Assembly: GCF_012999535.1 (NCBI RefSeq)
Contig: NZ_JABBWV010000001.1
Coordinates: 806,001 to 870,000 of the forward strand
DNA from: Microbispora sp. H11081
Lineage (GTDB): Bacteria; Actinomycetota; Actinomycetes; Streptosporangiales; Streptosporangiaceae
DNA length: 64,000 bases
Reading direction: 5' to 3'
This document shows positions 40,223-48,700 of the stretch, one piece after another (the stretch's first letter is position 1; each line of letters begins with the position of its first letter). Position numbers and translations under genes: made by a program. The notes under the pieces are model-generated. The model was not told where the DNA came from. It made no database searches and saw only the letters and a list, made by a program, of their open reading frames with translations.

Positions 40223-40263
40223 AGGAAAATTGCAACACGTACGAATGCGGACACGCCGGGCAG

Positions 40264-40269
40264 TAAGGT
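40264..40269 (+). promoter_or_regulatory. -10 element of the polysaccharide deacetylase gene
   Basis: TAAGGT lies nine bases before the GTG at 40279, with no ribosome binding site in between, so the transcript is leaderless or nearly so. Confidence 0.45.
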
Positions 40270-40278
40270 CAAATAACT

Positions 40279-41343
40279 GTGCGCAATCTTGCCCGGATGA
40301 CCGCAATCGCCAATGTCGTCGTTGTCGTGATCGGACTTGTCGCGCTTGTCCTGCTGCCCCGGTCCACGGCCGAGGACCGGTCGCCGGTGCGGGCACAGCC
40401 GCCAACGCCGTCGCCCAAGCCGAGCACGGCTCCGCCGAGGGCGACCGCCGCGTCGTCGAGGAAGGTCAAGGCGAACGAGGCCGGCCTGGTGCCCGTGATC
40501 ATGTATCACCGCATCGTGCCCAAGCGGAGCGCGTCCATCGACCGGACCCCCGACCAGTTGCGCCAGGAGCTGGGCCGGCTCGCCAGGAGCGGCTACGTGC
40601 CGATCACCGCGGCCGAACTGGTGGCCGGGAAGATCGACATCCCGGCGGGAGCCCATCCGGTCGTGCTCACCTTCGACGACGGCCACCCCAGCCACTTCGC
40701 CATGGACCGGAACGGCATGCCGAAGAACGACACGGCCGTCGGCATCATCTACGAGATCGCGGCGAAGTATCCGGACTTCCGGCCCACGGCGACCTTCTGG
40801 GTCAACCGCGAGCCGTTCGGCCTCCGCGACCGCGAGAAGCAGCGGCAGGCGGTCAAGTGGCTGCTCGACCATGGTTTCGAGGTGGCCAACCACACCTATG
40901 CCCATCCCGATCTCCGCCGGCTGCCGAACCAGAAGGTCAGCGAGCAGATCGTCCGGCAGGAACGGCTGCTGGAGAAGATCGGCGCGCCTGCGTCGACCAC
41001 CATGGCGCTGCCGTACGGGTCCCTGCCGAGGAAGCGGAGCAGGGCGCAGGCCGGGAAGTGGGACGGCACCGAGTACCGCTTCCGCGGCGTCTTCCTGGCC
41101 GGGGCGGAGCCCACGGTTTCGCCGTACGCGAAAAGCTTCCCGCGATATGCGATCCCGAGGATCCAGTCCAACGGAAAACGCGGTGAATGCCGGCGCTGGT
41201 GCACGACCTACTGGCTGGACTGGCTCGACGAACACCCAAGGGAGCGTTACACGTCGGACGGGGATCCAAGCCGCGTCTCGGTGCCGCGCAAACTCCGGGC
41301 CACGCTCTCGCCGGCCCGGGCCAAGTCGGTGATCACGTACTAG
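40279..41343 (+). CDS. Membrane-anchored polysaccharide deacetylase
   Basis: A 354-residue carbohydrate esterase family 4 protein: an N-terminal TM anchor (about 8-28), a Pro/Ala/Ser/Thr-rich wall-spanning linker (about 35-62) and the NodB-type domain. Motif 1 is LTFDDG (Asp133 and Asp134) and motif 2 is HTYAH (His205, His209), the metal site. The VPVIMYHRIV opening is typical of the PgaB-like group, which acts on N-acetylated glycans such as peptidoglycan or poly-N-acetylglucosamine. Two cysteines (GECRRWC) lie near the C-terminus. The substrate is not known. Confidence 0.87.
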   Translation: MRNLARMTAIANVVVVVIGLVALVLLPRSTAEDRSPVRAQPPTPSPKPSTAPPRATAASSRKVKANEAGLVPVIMYHRIVPKRSASIDRTPDQLRQELGRLARSGYVPITAAELVAGKIDIPAGAHPVVLTFDDGHPSHFAMDRNGMPKNDTAVGIIYEIAAKYPDFRPTATFWVNREPFGLRDREKQRQAVKWLLDHGFEVANHTYAHPDLRRLPNQKVSEQIVRQERLLEKIGAPASTTMALPYGSLPRKRSRAQAGKWDGTEYRFRGVFLAGAEPTVSPYAKSFPRYAIPRIQSNGKRGECRRWCTTYWLDWLDEHPRERYTSDGDPSRVSVPRKLRATLSPARAKSVITY

Positions 41344-41365
41344 GGGCCCGTCTGGTTGCCTCGGA

Positions 41366-41394
41366 TTGACCCGGCTCGCTCCGTCTCATATGCT
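41366..41394 (+). promoter_or_regulatory. Promoter of rpsA
   Basis: TTGACC (41366-41371) and TATGCT (41389-41394) are separated by exactly 17 bp, close to the vegetative consensus. It predicts a leader of about 150 nt, where S1 autoregulation could act. Confidence 0.75.
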
Positions 41395-41548
41395 GATCGC
41401 TGCGTTGTGGGCTCGCGCGCGTCACAGACGGAGAGGGCTCGCGCTCGGTCATTCGGTGGCTATCGGGAACGGCATCTTCCGATGAACGAGAAACGGCCCG
41501 CCACGTTCTGTCACAACGACATCTGTCCGGTTCGGAGCAATTCCACAC

Positions 41549-43015
41549 ATGACGAGCAGCACTGAGGCCACCTCGAGCACCCCGCAGGTAGCGGTCAACG
41601 ACATCGGTTCCGAGGAGGCCTTCCTCGCCGCGATCGACGAGACCATCAAGTACTTCAACGACGGCGACATCGTTGAAGGCACCGTTGTCAAGGTCGATCG
41701 AGACGAGGTCTTGCTCGACATTGGCTACAAGACCGAGGGCGTCATCCCGTCGCGCGAGCTCTCGATCAAGCACGATGTCGACCCGGCCGACGTTGTCGAG
41801 GTCGGAGAGCATGTCGAGGCCCTGGTTCTCCAGAAGGAGGACAAGGAAGGGCGCCTCATCCTGTCCAAGAAGCGCGCCCAGTACGAGCGCGCCTGGGGCA
41901 CGATCGAGAAGATCAAGGACGAGGACGGCATCGTCACCGGCACGGTCATCGAGGTCGTCAAGGGCGGCCTGATCCTCGACATCGGCCTGCGCGGCTTCCT
42001 GCCCGCCTCCCTGGTGGAGATGCGCCGTGTCCGCGACCTGCAGCCGTACGTCGGGCGCGAGCTCGAGGCCAAGATCATAGAGCTGGACAAGAACCGCAAC
42101 AACGTGGTCCTGTCCCGCCGCGCCTGGCTGGAGCAGACCCAGTCCGAGGTTCGCCAGACGTTCCTCAACACCCTGCAGAAGGGCCAGGTCCGCAAGGGCG
42201 TCGTGTCCTCGATCGTCAACTTCGGTGCGTTCGTGGACCTCGGCGGCGTCGACGGTCTGGTGCACGTGTCGGAGCTGTCCTGGAAGCACATCGACCACCC
42301 GTCCGAGGTCGTCGAGGTGGGCCAGGAGGTCACCGTCGAGGTTCTCGACGTCGACATGGAGCGCGAGCGGGTCTCGCTGTCGCTCAAGGCGACGCAGGAG
42401 GACCCCTGGCAGCAGTTCGCCCGGACCCACCAGATCGGTCAGGTCGTGCCCGGCCGCGTCACCAAGCTGGTGCCGTTCGGTGCGTTCGTCCGCGTCGAGG
42501 AGGGCATCGAGGGCCTGGTCCACATCTCCGAGCTGGCCGAGCGCCACGTGGAGATTCCCGAGCAGGTCGTGCAGGTCGGCGACGAGATCTTCGTGAAGAT
42601 CATCGACATCGACCTGGACCGTCGCCGGATCTCGCTGTCCCTCAAGCAGGCCAACGAGGGCGTCGGCGCCGAGGTCGAGTTCGACCCCACGCTGTACGGC
42701 ATGGCGGCGACCTACGACGACCAGGGCAACTACATCTACCCCGAGGGCTTCGACGCCGAGACCGGCGAGTGGCTCGAGGGCTTCGACAAGCAGCGCGAGG
42801 AGTGGGAGCGGCAGTACGCCGAGGCCCAGGCCCGCTTCGAGGCGCACCGCTCGCAGATCGAGAAGGCCCGCCAGGAGGAGGCGGCGGCCAGCGAGGCCGC
42901 TCCGTCGTCCTACACCGGCGAGACCGCCGCCCCGCAGGCTTCCACCGGTGGCGCGCTCGCCTCGGACGAGGCCCTCGCCGCTCTGCGCGAGAAGCTGGCG
43001 GGCGGCCAGAGCTGA
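41549..43015 (+). CDS. rpsA: 30S ribosomal protein S1
   Basis: S1 binds mRNA on the 30S subunit and helps start translation. The 488-residue protein has four S1 (OB-fold) domains, at about 35-105, 122-190, 205-277 and 292-364, with repeated GRV..L..FGAFV and GLVH.SEL motifs, and an acidic, helical C-terminal tail. This four-domain form is the actinobacterial length. The ATG at 41549 has only a weak, distant GGAG. The position after polA and before coaE matches the mycobacterial order. Confidence 0.97.
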   Translation: MTSSTEATSSTPQVAVNDIGSEEAFLAAIDETIKYFNDGDIVEGTVVKVDRDEVLLDIGYKTEGVIPSRELSIKHDVDPADVVEVGEHVEALVLQKEDKEGRLILSKKRAQYERAWGTIEKIKDEDGIVTGTVIEVVKGGLILDIGLRGFLPASLVEMRRVRDLQPYVGRELEAKIIELDKNRNNVVLSRRAWLEQTQSEVRQTFLNTLQKGQVRKGVVSSIVNFGAFVDLGGVDGLVHVSELSWKHIDHPSEVVEVGQEVTVEVLDVDMERERVSLSLKATQEDPWQQFARTHQIGQVVPGRVTKLVPFGAFVRVEEGIEGLVHISELAERHVEIPEQVVQVGDEIFVKIIDIDLDRRRISLSLKQANEGVGAEVEFDPTLYGMAATYDDQGNYIYPEGFDAETGEWLEGFDKQREEWERQYAEAQARFEAHRSQIEKARQEEAAASEAAPSSYTGETAAPQASTGGALASDEALAALREKLAGGQS

Positions 43016-43018
43016 CAT

Positions 43019-43091
43019 CCGGTCCCCAGGGACCGGAGGCCACGGCCGATCACACAGCACCACGAAAGGCCCCGCTTCGGCGGGGCCTTTC
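43019..43091 (+). terminator. Double hairpin terminator of rpsA
   Basis: A first stem CCGGTCC/GGACCGG (43019-43036) is followed by a 12-bp perfect stem with a TTCG tetraloop (43064-43091), GAAAGGCCCCGC pairing with its complement. The second resembles a classic intrinsic terminator. Confidence 0.85.
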
Positions 43092-43144
43092 CGCTGTCTC
43101 CGGTCCGTGCCCCACCGTGCTCACCGGGAGGCCGCCCCCATCGC

Positions 43145-43150
43145 TAAGGT
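43145..43150 (+). promoter_or_regulatory. -10 element of the acetyltransferase gene
   Basis: TAAGGT is six bases before the GTG at 43157, again without a ribosome binding site. Confidence 0.45.
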
Positions 43151-43156
43151 GGCCCC

Positions 43157-43624
43157 GTGGTGGAGATCGCGAGGGCCGTGCCCGAGGACGCCGGGGAGAT
43201 CCTGACCCTGCAACGGGCCGCGTACGTGACCGAGGCCCAGCTCTACGGGGACCCGTTCATCGCGCCGCTCGTGGAGTCGCTCGACCAGGTGCGTACGGTG
43301 ATCGAGACGGCGACCGTGCTGAAGGCGACGGACGGCGGCCGGGTGGTCGGCGCGGTCCGGGGCCGGACGTCGGGCTCCACCTGCCTGGTGGGCCGTCTCG
43401 TGGTCGCGCCCGACCGGCAGGGGCAGGGGATCGGCAGCGCGCTGCTGGCCGCGATGCACGAGGCCGTGCCGGACGTGGCGGCGTTCGACCTGTTCACGGG
43501 GCATCTGTCGGAGGGAAACCTGCGGCTCTACCGCCGTCTCGGCTACCGGGAGACCCAGCGGGAGCGGGTGCAGGACCACCTGATGCTGGTCCACCTGCGC
43601 CGGGAGTCCCAGCCCGCCCGATAG
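43157..43624 (+). CDS. GNAT family N-acetyltransferase
   Basis: A 155-residue GNAT protein with the acetyl-CoA-binding motif [18 protein letters not shown] (Q/RxxGxG/A) and motif [22 protein letters not shown]. The acceptor, a small molecule or protein amine, cannot be predicted. It lies between rpsA and coaE with its own leaderless-type promoter. Confidence 0.88.
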   Translation: MVEIARAVPEDAGEILTLQRAAYVTEAQLYGDPFIAPLVESLDQVRTVIETATVLKATDGGRVVGAVRGRTSGSTCLVGRLVVAPDRQGQGIGSALLAAMHEAVPDVAAFDLFTGHLSEGNLRLYRRLGYRETQRERVQDHLMLVHLRRESQPAR

Positions 43625-43627
43625 GCT
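43622..43627 (+). promoter_or_regulatory. -10 element of coaE
   Basis: TAGGCT is seven bases before the GTG at 43635; it overlaps the acetyltransferase stop codon. The coaE transcript would be leaderless. Confidence 0.45.
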
Positions 43628-43634
43628 GCGGGAC

Positions 43635-44240
43635 GTGTTGAAGGTTGGGCTCACGGGCGGCATAGGTTCGGGCAAGAGCGAGGTGTCGCGCCGGCTCGCG
43701 GCCCGCGGGGCCGTCGTCATCGACGCGGACAAGATAGCCAGAGAGGTCGTGGAGCCCGGCACCCCGGGGCTCGCGCAGATCATGGAGGCGTTCGGCGCGG
43801 ACGTGCTCCGCCCCGACGGCACACTGGACCGGGAACGGCTCGGCGCGATCGTCTTCGCCGACGCGGAGAAGCTGCGGATTCTCAACGGGATCGTCCACCC
43901 CAAGGTGGGCGAGCGCAGCGAGCGGCTCCAGCGGGAGGCCCCGGACGACGCGATCGTCGTCTACGACGTGCCGCTGCTGGCCGAGAACGACCTGGCCCCC
44001 CTGTACGACGTGGTGATCGTCGTGGACACACCGGACGACGTACGGCTGGCGCGCCTGCTGCGGTTCCGCGGGATGCCGGAGGCGGACGCCCGCGCCCGGA
44101 TCGCCGCCCAGGCTTCGCGCGAGGACCGGTTGAGGATCGCCGACATCGTGATCGGCAACGAGGGCTCCCTGGACGACCTGGACGCCCAGATCGACAAGGT
44201 CTGGCAGGACCTGATCGCCCGGGTCTCCGAGACGAGCTGA
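43635..44240 (+). CDS. coaE: Dephospho-CoA kinase
   Basis: CoaE phosphorylates the 3' hydroxyl of dephospho-CoA, the last step of coenzyme A synthesis. The 201-residue enzyme has the P-loop GGIGSGKS (8-15), [12 protein letters not shown], the lid-region [17 protein letters not shown] and [13 protein letters not shown] near the end, all typical of the family. It lacks the C-terminal GrpB-like domain fused to the M. tuberculosis enzyme. The GTG start follows the leaderless pattern. Confidence 0.96.
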   Translation: MLKVGLTGGIGSGKSEVSRRLAARGAVVIDADKIAREVVEPGTPGLAQIMEAFGADVLRPDGTLDRERLGAIVFADAEKLRILNGIVHPKVGERSERLQREAPDDAIVVYDVPLLAENDLAPLYDVVIVVDTPDDVRLARLLRFRGMPEADARARIAAQASREDRLRIADIVIGNEGSLDDLDAQIDKVWQDLIARVSETS

Positions 44241-44314
44241 GAACTCCCCGGAACAGCCGGTTCGCGCGATTCCCTGATCTACAACGTAAAGCCGCCCTGG
44301 CGGCCGGGTTCGTG

Positions 44315-44350
44315 TTGACTCTGTTAGCTAATGGCATTAGCCTTAGGGCT
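44315..44350 (+). promoter_or_regulatory. Promoter with overlapping operator palindromes
   Basis: TTGACT (44315-44320), a 17-bp spacer and TAGCCT (44338-44343) form a strong promoter seven bases before the ATG at 44351. Overlapping it are GCTAATGGCATTAGC (44327-44341, perfect 7-1-7), TTAGCTAA (44324-44331) and TAGCC-TTAG-GGCTA (44338-44351). A repressor here would block RNA polymerase; the TetR-family protein encoded second in the transcript is the obvious candidate. Confidence 0.7.
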
Positions 44351-45211
44351 ATGAGAATGAGCCTGGAGGGCGACGTGACCCAGTTCCTGCAGATCGGCGA
44401 TGGCCGGATCGCGTACGACGTGACGGGGGAGGGCCCGCTGGTCGTGATGGTCCCCGGCATGGGGGACAGCAGGCGCGCCTACCGCTTCCTCGCGCCGGCG
44501 CTGGTCGCCGCCGGGTATCGCGTGGCGACTGCGGACCTGCGCGGGCACGGCGAGTCGAGCCTCGGCTGGGACTCCTACACCCGCACCGACACGGCGGACG
44601 ACATCATCGCCCTGATCGAGCACCTGGGCGGCCCCGCCGTCCTCGTCGGGCACTCGTTCGCCGGAGGCGCGGCCACGATCGCGGCCGCGCGGCGGCCCGA
44701 CCTGGTCAGCGCGCTGGTGGAGATCGCGCCGTTCACCCGGGCGCAGAAGCCCGACCTGGGCGGCCTGCTGCGCGACGGCCACTACCGCAAGGGCATGACG
44801 CGGCTCATGGGCGTGGCGCTCCTGCGCAGCGCAGGGCTGTGGAAGAGCTACCTCGACCACGCCTACCCCGGCGTCAAGCCCGCCGACTGGGCGGACTACC
44901 TGACCGCCCTGGACGACGACCTGCGCAGGCCGGGCCGCATGGCCGTGATCAGCGCGATGGGCGCGTCGGCCCCGAAGGACGCGGGGGCGCACCTCGACCG
45001 CATCCGCTGCGCCGCCCTGGTCGTCATGGGCACCCGTGACCCCGACTGGGCCGACCCCCGCGCGGAGGCGGACGGCGTCGTCGCCGGGATGCCGGCGGGG
45101 CTCGGGCAGGTGACGATGATCGAAGGCGCCGGGCACTACCCGCACGCGCAGCACCCCGGCGAGGTCGCCGCCGCGATCCTCGCGTTCCTCCAGGTGGACG
45201 CGCGTGGCTAG
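44351..45211 (+). CDS. Alpha/beta hydrolase
   Basis: A 286-residue alpha/beta hydrolase-fold enzyme. The nucleophile elbow is GHSFAG (Ser102), the oxyanion region is VPGMGDSRRAY and the catalytic His is likely in EGAGHYPHAQHP; the acid is probably an Asp in VMGTRDPDW. It resembles the group of esterases, lactonases and epoxide hydrolase-like proteins often controlled by TetR regulators. The ATG at 44351 is chosen by promoter spacing; ATG 44357 or GTG 44312 are alternatives, but the last would lie upstream of the promoter's -10. It overlaps the TetR gene by eight bases. Confidence 0.87.
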   Translation: MRMSLEGDVTQFLQIGDGRIAYDVTGEGPLVVMVPGMGDSRRAYRFLAPALVAAGYRVATADLRGHGESSLGWDSYTRTDTADDIIALIEHLGGPAVLVGHSFAGGAATIAAARRPDLVSALVEIAPFTRAQKPDLGGLLRDGHYRKGMTRLMGVALLRSAGLWKSYLDHAYPGVKPADWADYLTALDDDLRRPGRMAVISAMGASAPKDAGAHLDRIRCAALVVMGTRDPDWADPRAEADGVVAGMPAGLGQVTMIEGAGHYPHAQHPGEVAAAILAFLQVDARG

Positions 45212-45764
45212 GGCCGCCCTGTCCCCGGACGCCGTCGTCGGCCTCGCGCTGCGGATCGTGGACGAGGAGGGCCCGGACGCGCTCACCCTGGCCGCGGTCG
45301 CCGGGCGCGCGGGCGTCGCCACTCCCTCCCTCTACAAGCACGTACGCAACCTCGCCGAACTGCGGGCCCTGGTGTCCGAGCGGGTGATGGGCGAGCTGAC
45401 CGAGATCGCGAGCGAGGCGGTGCTCGGGCGGTCGGGCGACGAGGCGCTGCGCGCCCTGATGGACGGCTGGCGCTCGTACGCCGCCCGGCATCCGCACCGC
45501 TACTCGGCGCTGATCCAGGCGCCTCGGCCGGAGACGGCCGAGGCGGGGGAGCGGCTCGTCGGCGTCATCCTCGCGGCGCTGCGGGCGTACGGGCTGGAGG
45601 GCTCGGCGGCGATCCACGCGGTCCGCTGCCTGCGCGCCGCGATGCACGGCTTCGCCGTCCTCGAGTCGGCGGGCGCGTTCCAGCTCGCCGAGGACCTCGG
45701 CGAGAGCTACGCCCTGCTGGCCCACATGGTCGTCTCCGGGCTCCGCACCCCCCGCGAGCCCTGA
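45204..45764 (+). CDS. TetR family regulator
   Basis: A 186-residue TetR-family repressor: N-terminal helix-turn-helix (about 10-55, LTLAAVAGRAGVATPSLYKHV) and a ligand-binding C-terminal domain of the WHG type (about 80-180). It is co-transcribed with the hydrolase (start inside its last codons), so it probably controls the palindromic promoter at 44315-44350 and responds to the hydrolase substrate or product. It ends ten bases from the convergent TIR-NACHT-WD40 gene. Confidence 0.9.
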   Translation: MARAALSPDAVVGLALRIVDEEGPDALTLAAVAGRAGVATPSLYKHVRNLAELRALVSERVMGELTEIASEAVLGRSGDEALRALMDGWRSYAARHPHRYSALIQAPRPETAEAGERLVGVILAALRAYGLEGSAAIHAVRCLRAAMHGFAVLESAGAFQLAEDLGESYALLAHMVVSGLRTPREP

Positions 45765-45774
45765 CCCTCGACCG

Positions 45775-48700
45775 TCAGAAGGGCTCGTCCAGGGCCAGCC
45801 GCCTGACCTCGGGCAGATACTCGTCCAGTTCGCCCGGCTCGAACCGGCACATGCCGATCACGTACCAGAACTGGCCGGTCACGTCGCCTTCCAGCTTGTA
45901 AAGCCCGCCGGGCGAGAACGCGGCCCATCCCTCCGGCAGGCCGAGCAGCGTGGCGCGGCGTTCGCGGCGGGCCATGTCCCACAGGATCACCACGCCGTCG
46001 TCGCCGGCGCTGGCGAGCAGGTCCCCCGAAGGGTGGAAGGCGACCGACCAGACCCGGCGCCCGTGCCCAGCGAGGGACCCGGCGGGCGCGCCGGTGATGG
46101 GATCCCACAGCCGGACGGCGAGGTCGTCCCCGGCGGTGGCGAGCAGGTCGCCCGACGGGCTGAACGCCGCCGTCCACAGCCGGGCCCCGGTCTCCAGCAC
46201 GCGCAGGCACTCGCCGGAGGCGGCGTCCCACAGACGGGCGGTGCCGTCGTTGCTCGCGCTCGCGAGCAGGTCCCCCGACGGGGAGAACGCCACCGCGTAC
46301 ACCCGGTCGTCGTGGCCGCTGAGCGTCGCCGCGGGCCGGCCGCCCGGCACGTCCCACAGCCTGACCTTGCGGTCGTCGCAGCCGGTGGCGACGAGCCGGC
46401 CGCCGGGGCTGAACGCGATCGACCTGACCCGTCCCCGGTGCCCGGCGAGGTTGGCGACCTGGCGCCCGGAGGGGCGGTACCACAACCGGACGCTGTCGTC
46501 GTCGTTCGCGGTGGCCAGCATCTCCCCGTCGGGGCTGAACGCCTCCGCCCACACGTGGTCGGTCTCCACGTTGAGCTCGCGCTCGTACGTGCCCGCGACC
46601 GGGTTCCACAGGTAGACGCCGCCGTCGTTGCTCGCGGTGGCGAGCAGCGGGCCCGCCGGGCTGAAGACGGCCGACACCAGCCGGTCGGCCGTCCCGGTGA
46701 GCGAGCGCAGGCGACGGCCGGTGACCGGGTCCCACAGCCGCACGTAGCCGTCGTTGCCGCAGGCGGCGAGCATGCCGCCGTCGGCGGAGAACCGCACGGA
46801 CATGACGCGCCGGCCGTGGCCGCGCAGCGTCTGGACGCACTGGCCGGAGTGGGGGTCCCACAGGCGGGCGGTGCCGTCGTTGCTCCCGGTCGCGAGCTGG
46901 CGGCCGTCCGGGCGGAACGCGAACGGCCACACCGATCCCCGGTGCCCGGTCAGCTCGGCCCGCGACTGGCCGGTGCGGTGGTCCCAGAGCCGGACGACCC
47001 CGTCGCTGTCCCCGGTCGCCAGCAGGTCGCCGGTGGGATCGAACAGGACCTGGTAGACGGCGCCGCGGTGTCCCGGCAGGCTGCCGGCCGCCTCACCGGT
47101 GACCGGGTCCCACAGGCGTACGGCTCCCTCGGTGTCGCCGGAGGCGAGCAGCCGGCCCTCCGGATGGAAGGCGAGGGTGTAGACGCTTCCCGGATGACCG
47201 GTCAGCTCGTGCAGCGCGGCGCCGGTGCGGGGGTCCCAGACCCGCAGCACGCCCCGGCCGTCCCCGGCGGCCAGGCGGGTGCCGTCAGGGCTGAGGGCCA
47301 GACGGTAGACGGCCCCGCTGTGGCCGCGCAGGTGGTGACGCACCCGCCCGGTGGCGAGGTCCCACACGCGGATCGCCCCCGCGCTGTCGCCGGTCACCAG
47401 CAGCCCGGGCAGGAACACGGCCGTGTAGACCGGGGCGGTGTGGCCCGGCAGCTCCCACGCGAGCTCCCCGGAGGCCCAGACCCGCATGACCCCGTCCGCG
47501 CCGCCCGCCGCGACCAGGTCGCCCGAGGTCACCACCGGCCACACGCCGCCGGGGTGGCCGCGCAGGACGTGTGACAGCTCGCCGGTGGCGGGATCCCACA
47601 CCCGGACGGTCCCGTCGCTCGCGCCGGTCACCAGGCCGGCCTCGCCGTACGCGACCTTGTAGACGCGGCCCCGGTGCCCCCGCAACGTGCGCAGGACGGA
47701 TCCGGTGACGCTGTCGCAGATCAGGACGCCGCCGTCCTCCCCGCCCAGGGCGAGCATGCCGCCGTCGGGGTGGTAGGCGACCGGTTCAGGCAGGCGGCTG
47801 CTCTCGAAGTGGTAGCCGTACGGGACGCCGACGACGGCGGGGGCCGGCTCCGCGCTGACCCGCCCGCCGTCAGTGCCGGGCCCGCCGGGGGCGACGGCGG
47901 CGCCGCGCAGCTCCGGCGCTCCCCTGGGGACGCCGGTGACGTCGATGAGCGCGGCCCGCTCCCAGCGGCTGCCCTCGACGGAGGCGTCCCGCAGGTCGGC
48001 GCGGGCGAGCCGGGCCCGGGTGAAATCGGCCCCGCGCAGGTCGGCGCCCACCAGCACGGCCTCGTCCAGGCGCGCCCCGGCCAGCCGGGCGTCCCGCAGC
48101 ACGGCATGGGACAGGTCGGCCCCGACGAGCCGGGCGTCGGTCAGGTCGGCGCCGGTGAGGTCCACGCCCCGCAGTTCCCGGTAAGACAGGTCCTCGCCGC
48201 TGAGCCGGGCGCCGCGCAGGTCGGTCCTGGCCGAGGTGCGCAGCCGGGTGGTCACCTTGATGGCGTTGGACCTGGCCACGTCGCCCGCGCCCGGGGAGGC
48301 GAGCGTGCGGGCCGCCCATGCCTGCAGCCGCGAGGCCTCGGCCAGGTCGCACAGGAAGTCGACGGTCAGCGCCGACAGTGGCCGCAGCCCCAGCCCGGTG
48401 GTGCGACCCGCGCCGAGCGACTCCGCGAGGTGCCGCGCCACCAGCCACTCCACGACCGAGGCGTGGATGAACCCGAACAGTCCCTCGTCCGTGCGCACCA
48501 GCAGGCTCCCGGCCCCGACGGCGTGCGCGGCCTGCTCGGGCGTCAGCCGCGCGGCCCCCTCGCCGCCCCCGGCAGCGTCCGGCCCGTACGGCAGGCCGGT
48601 CCGCGTCTCTCCGGCAAGGCCGGTGAGCGTGTCGGCGACCTCGGCCAGCTCAGCCGGCCGCAGGTAGGCCTCGCCGGTCTCCCACAGCCGCAGCGCGAGC

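Noticed and set aside
45860..47790. Tandem DNA repeat (minisatellite)
   Set aside because: The repeating pattern follows WD40 protein repeats with varied codons and stays in one open frame, so it is a protein-coding repeat.
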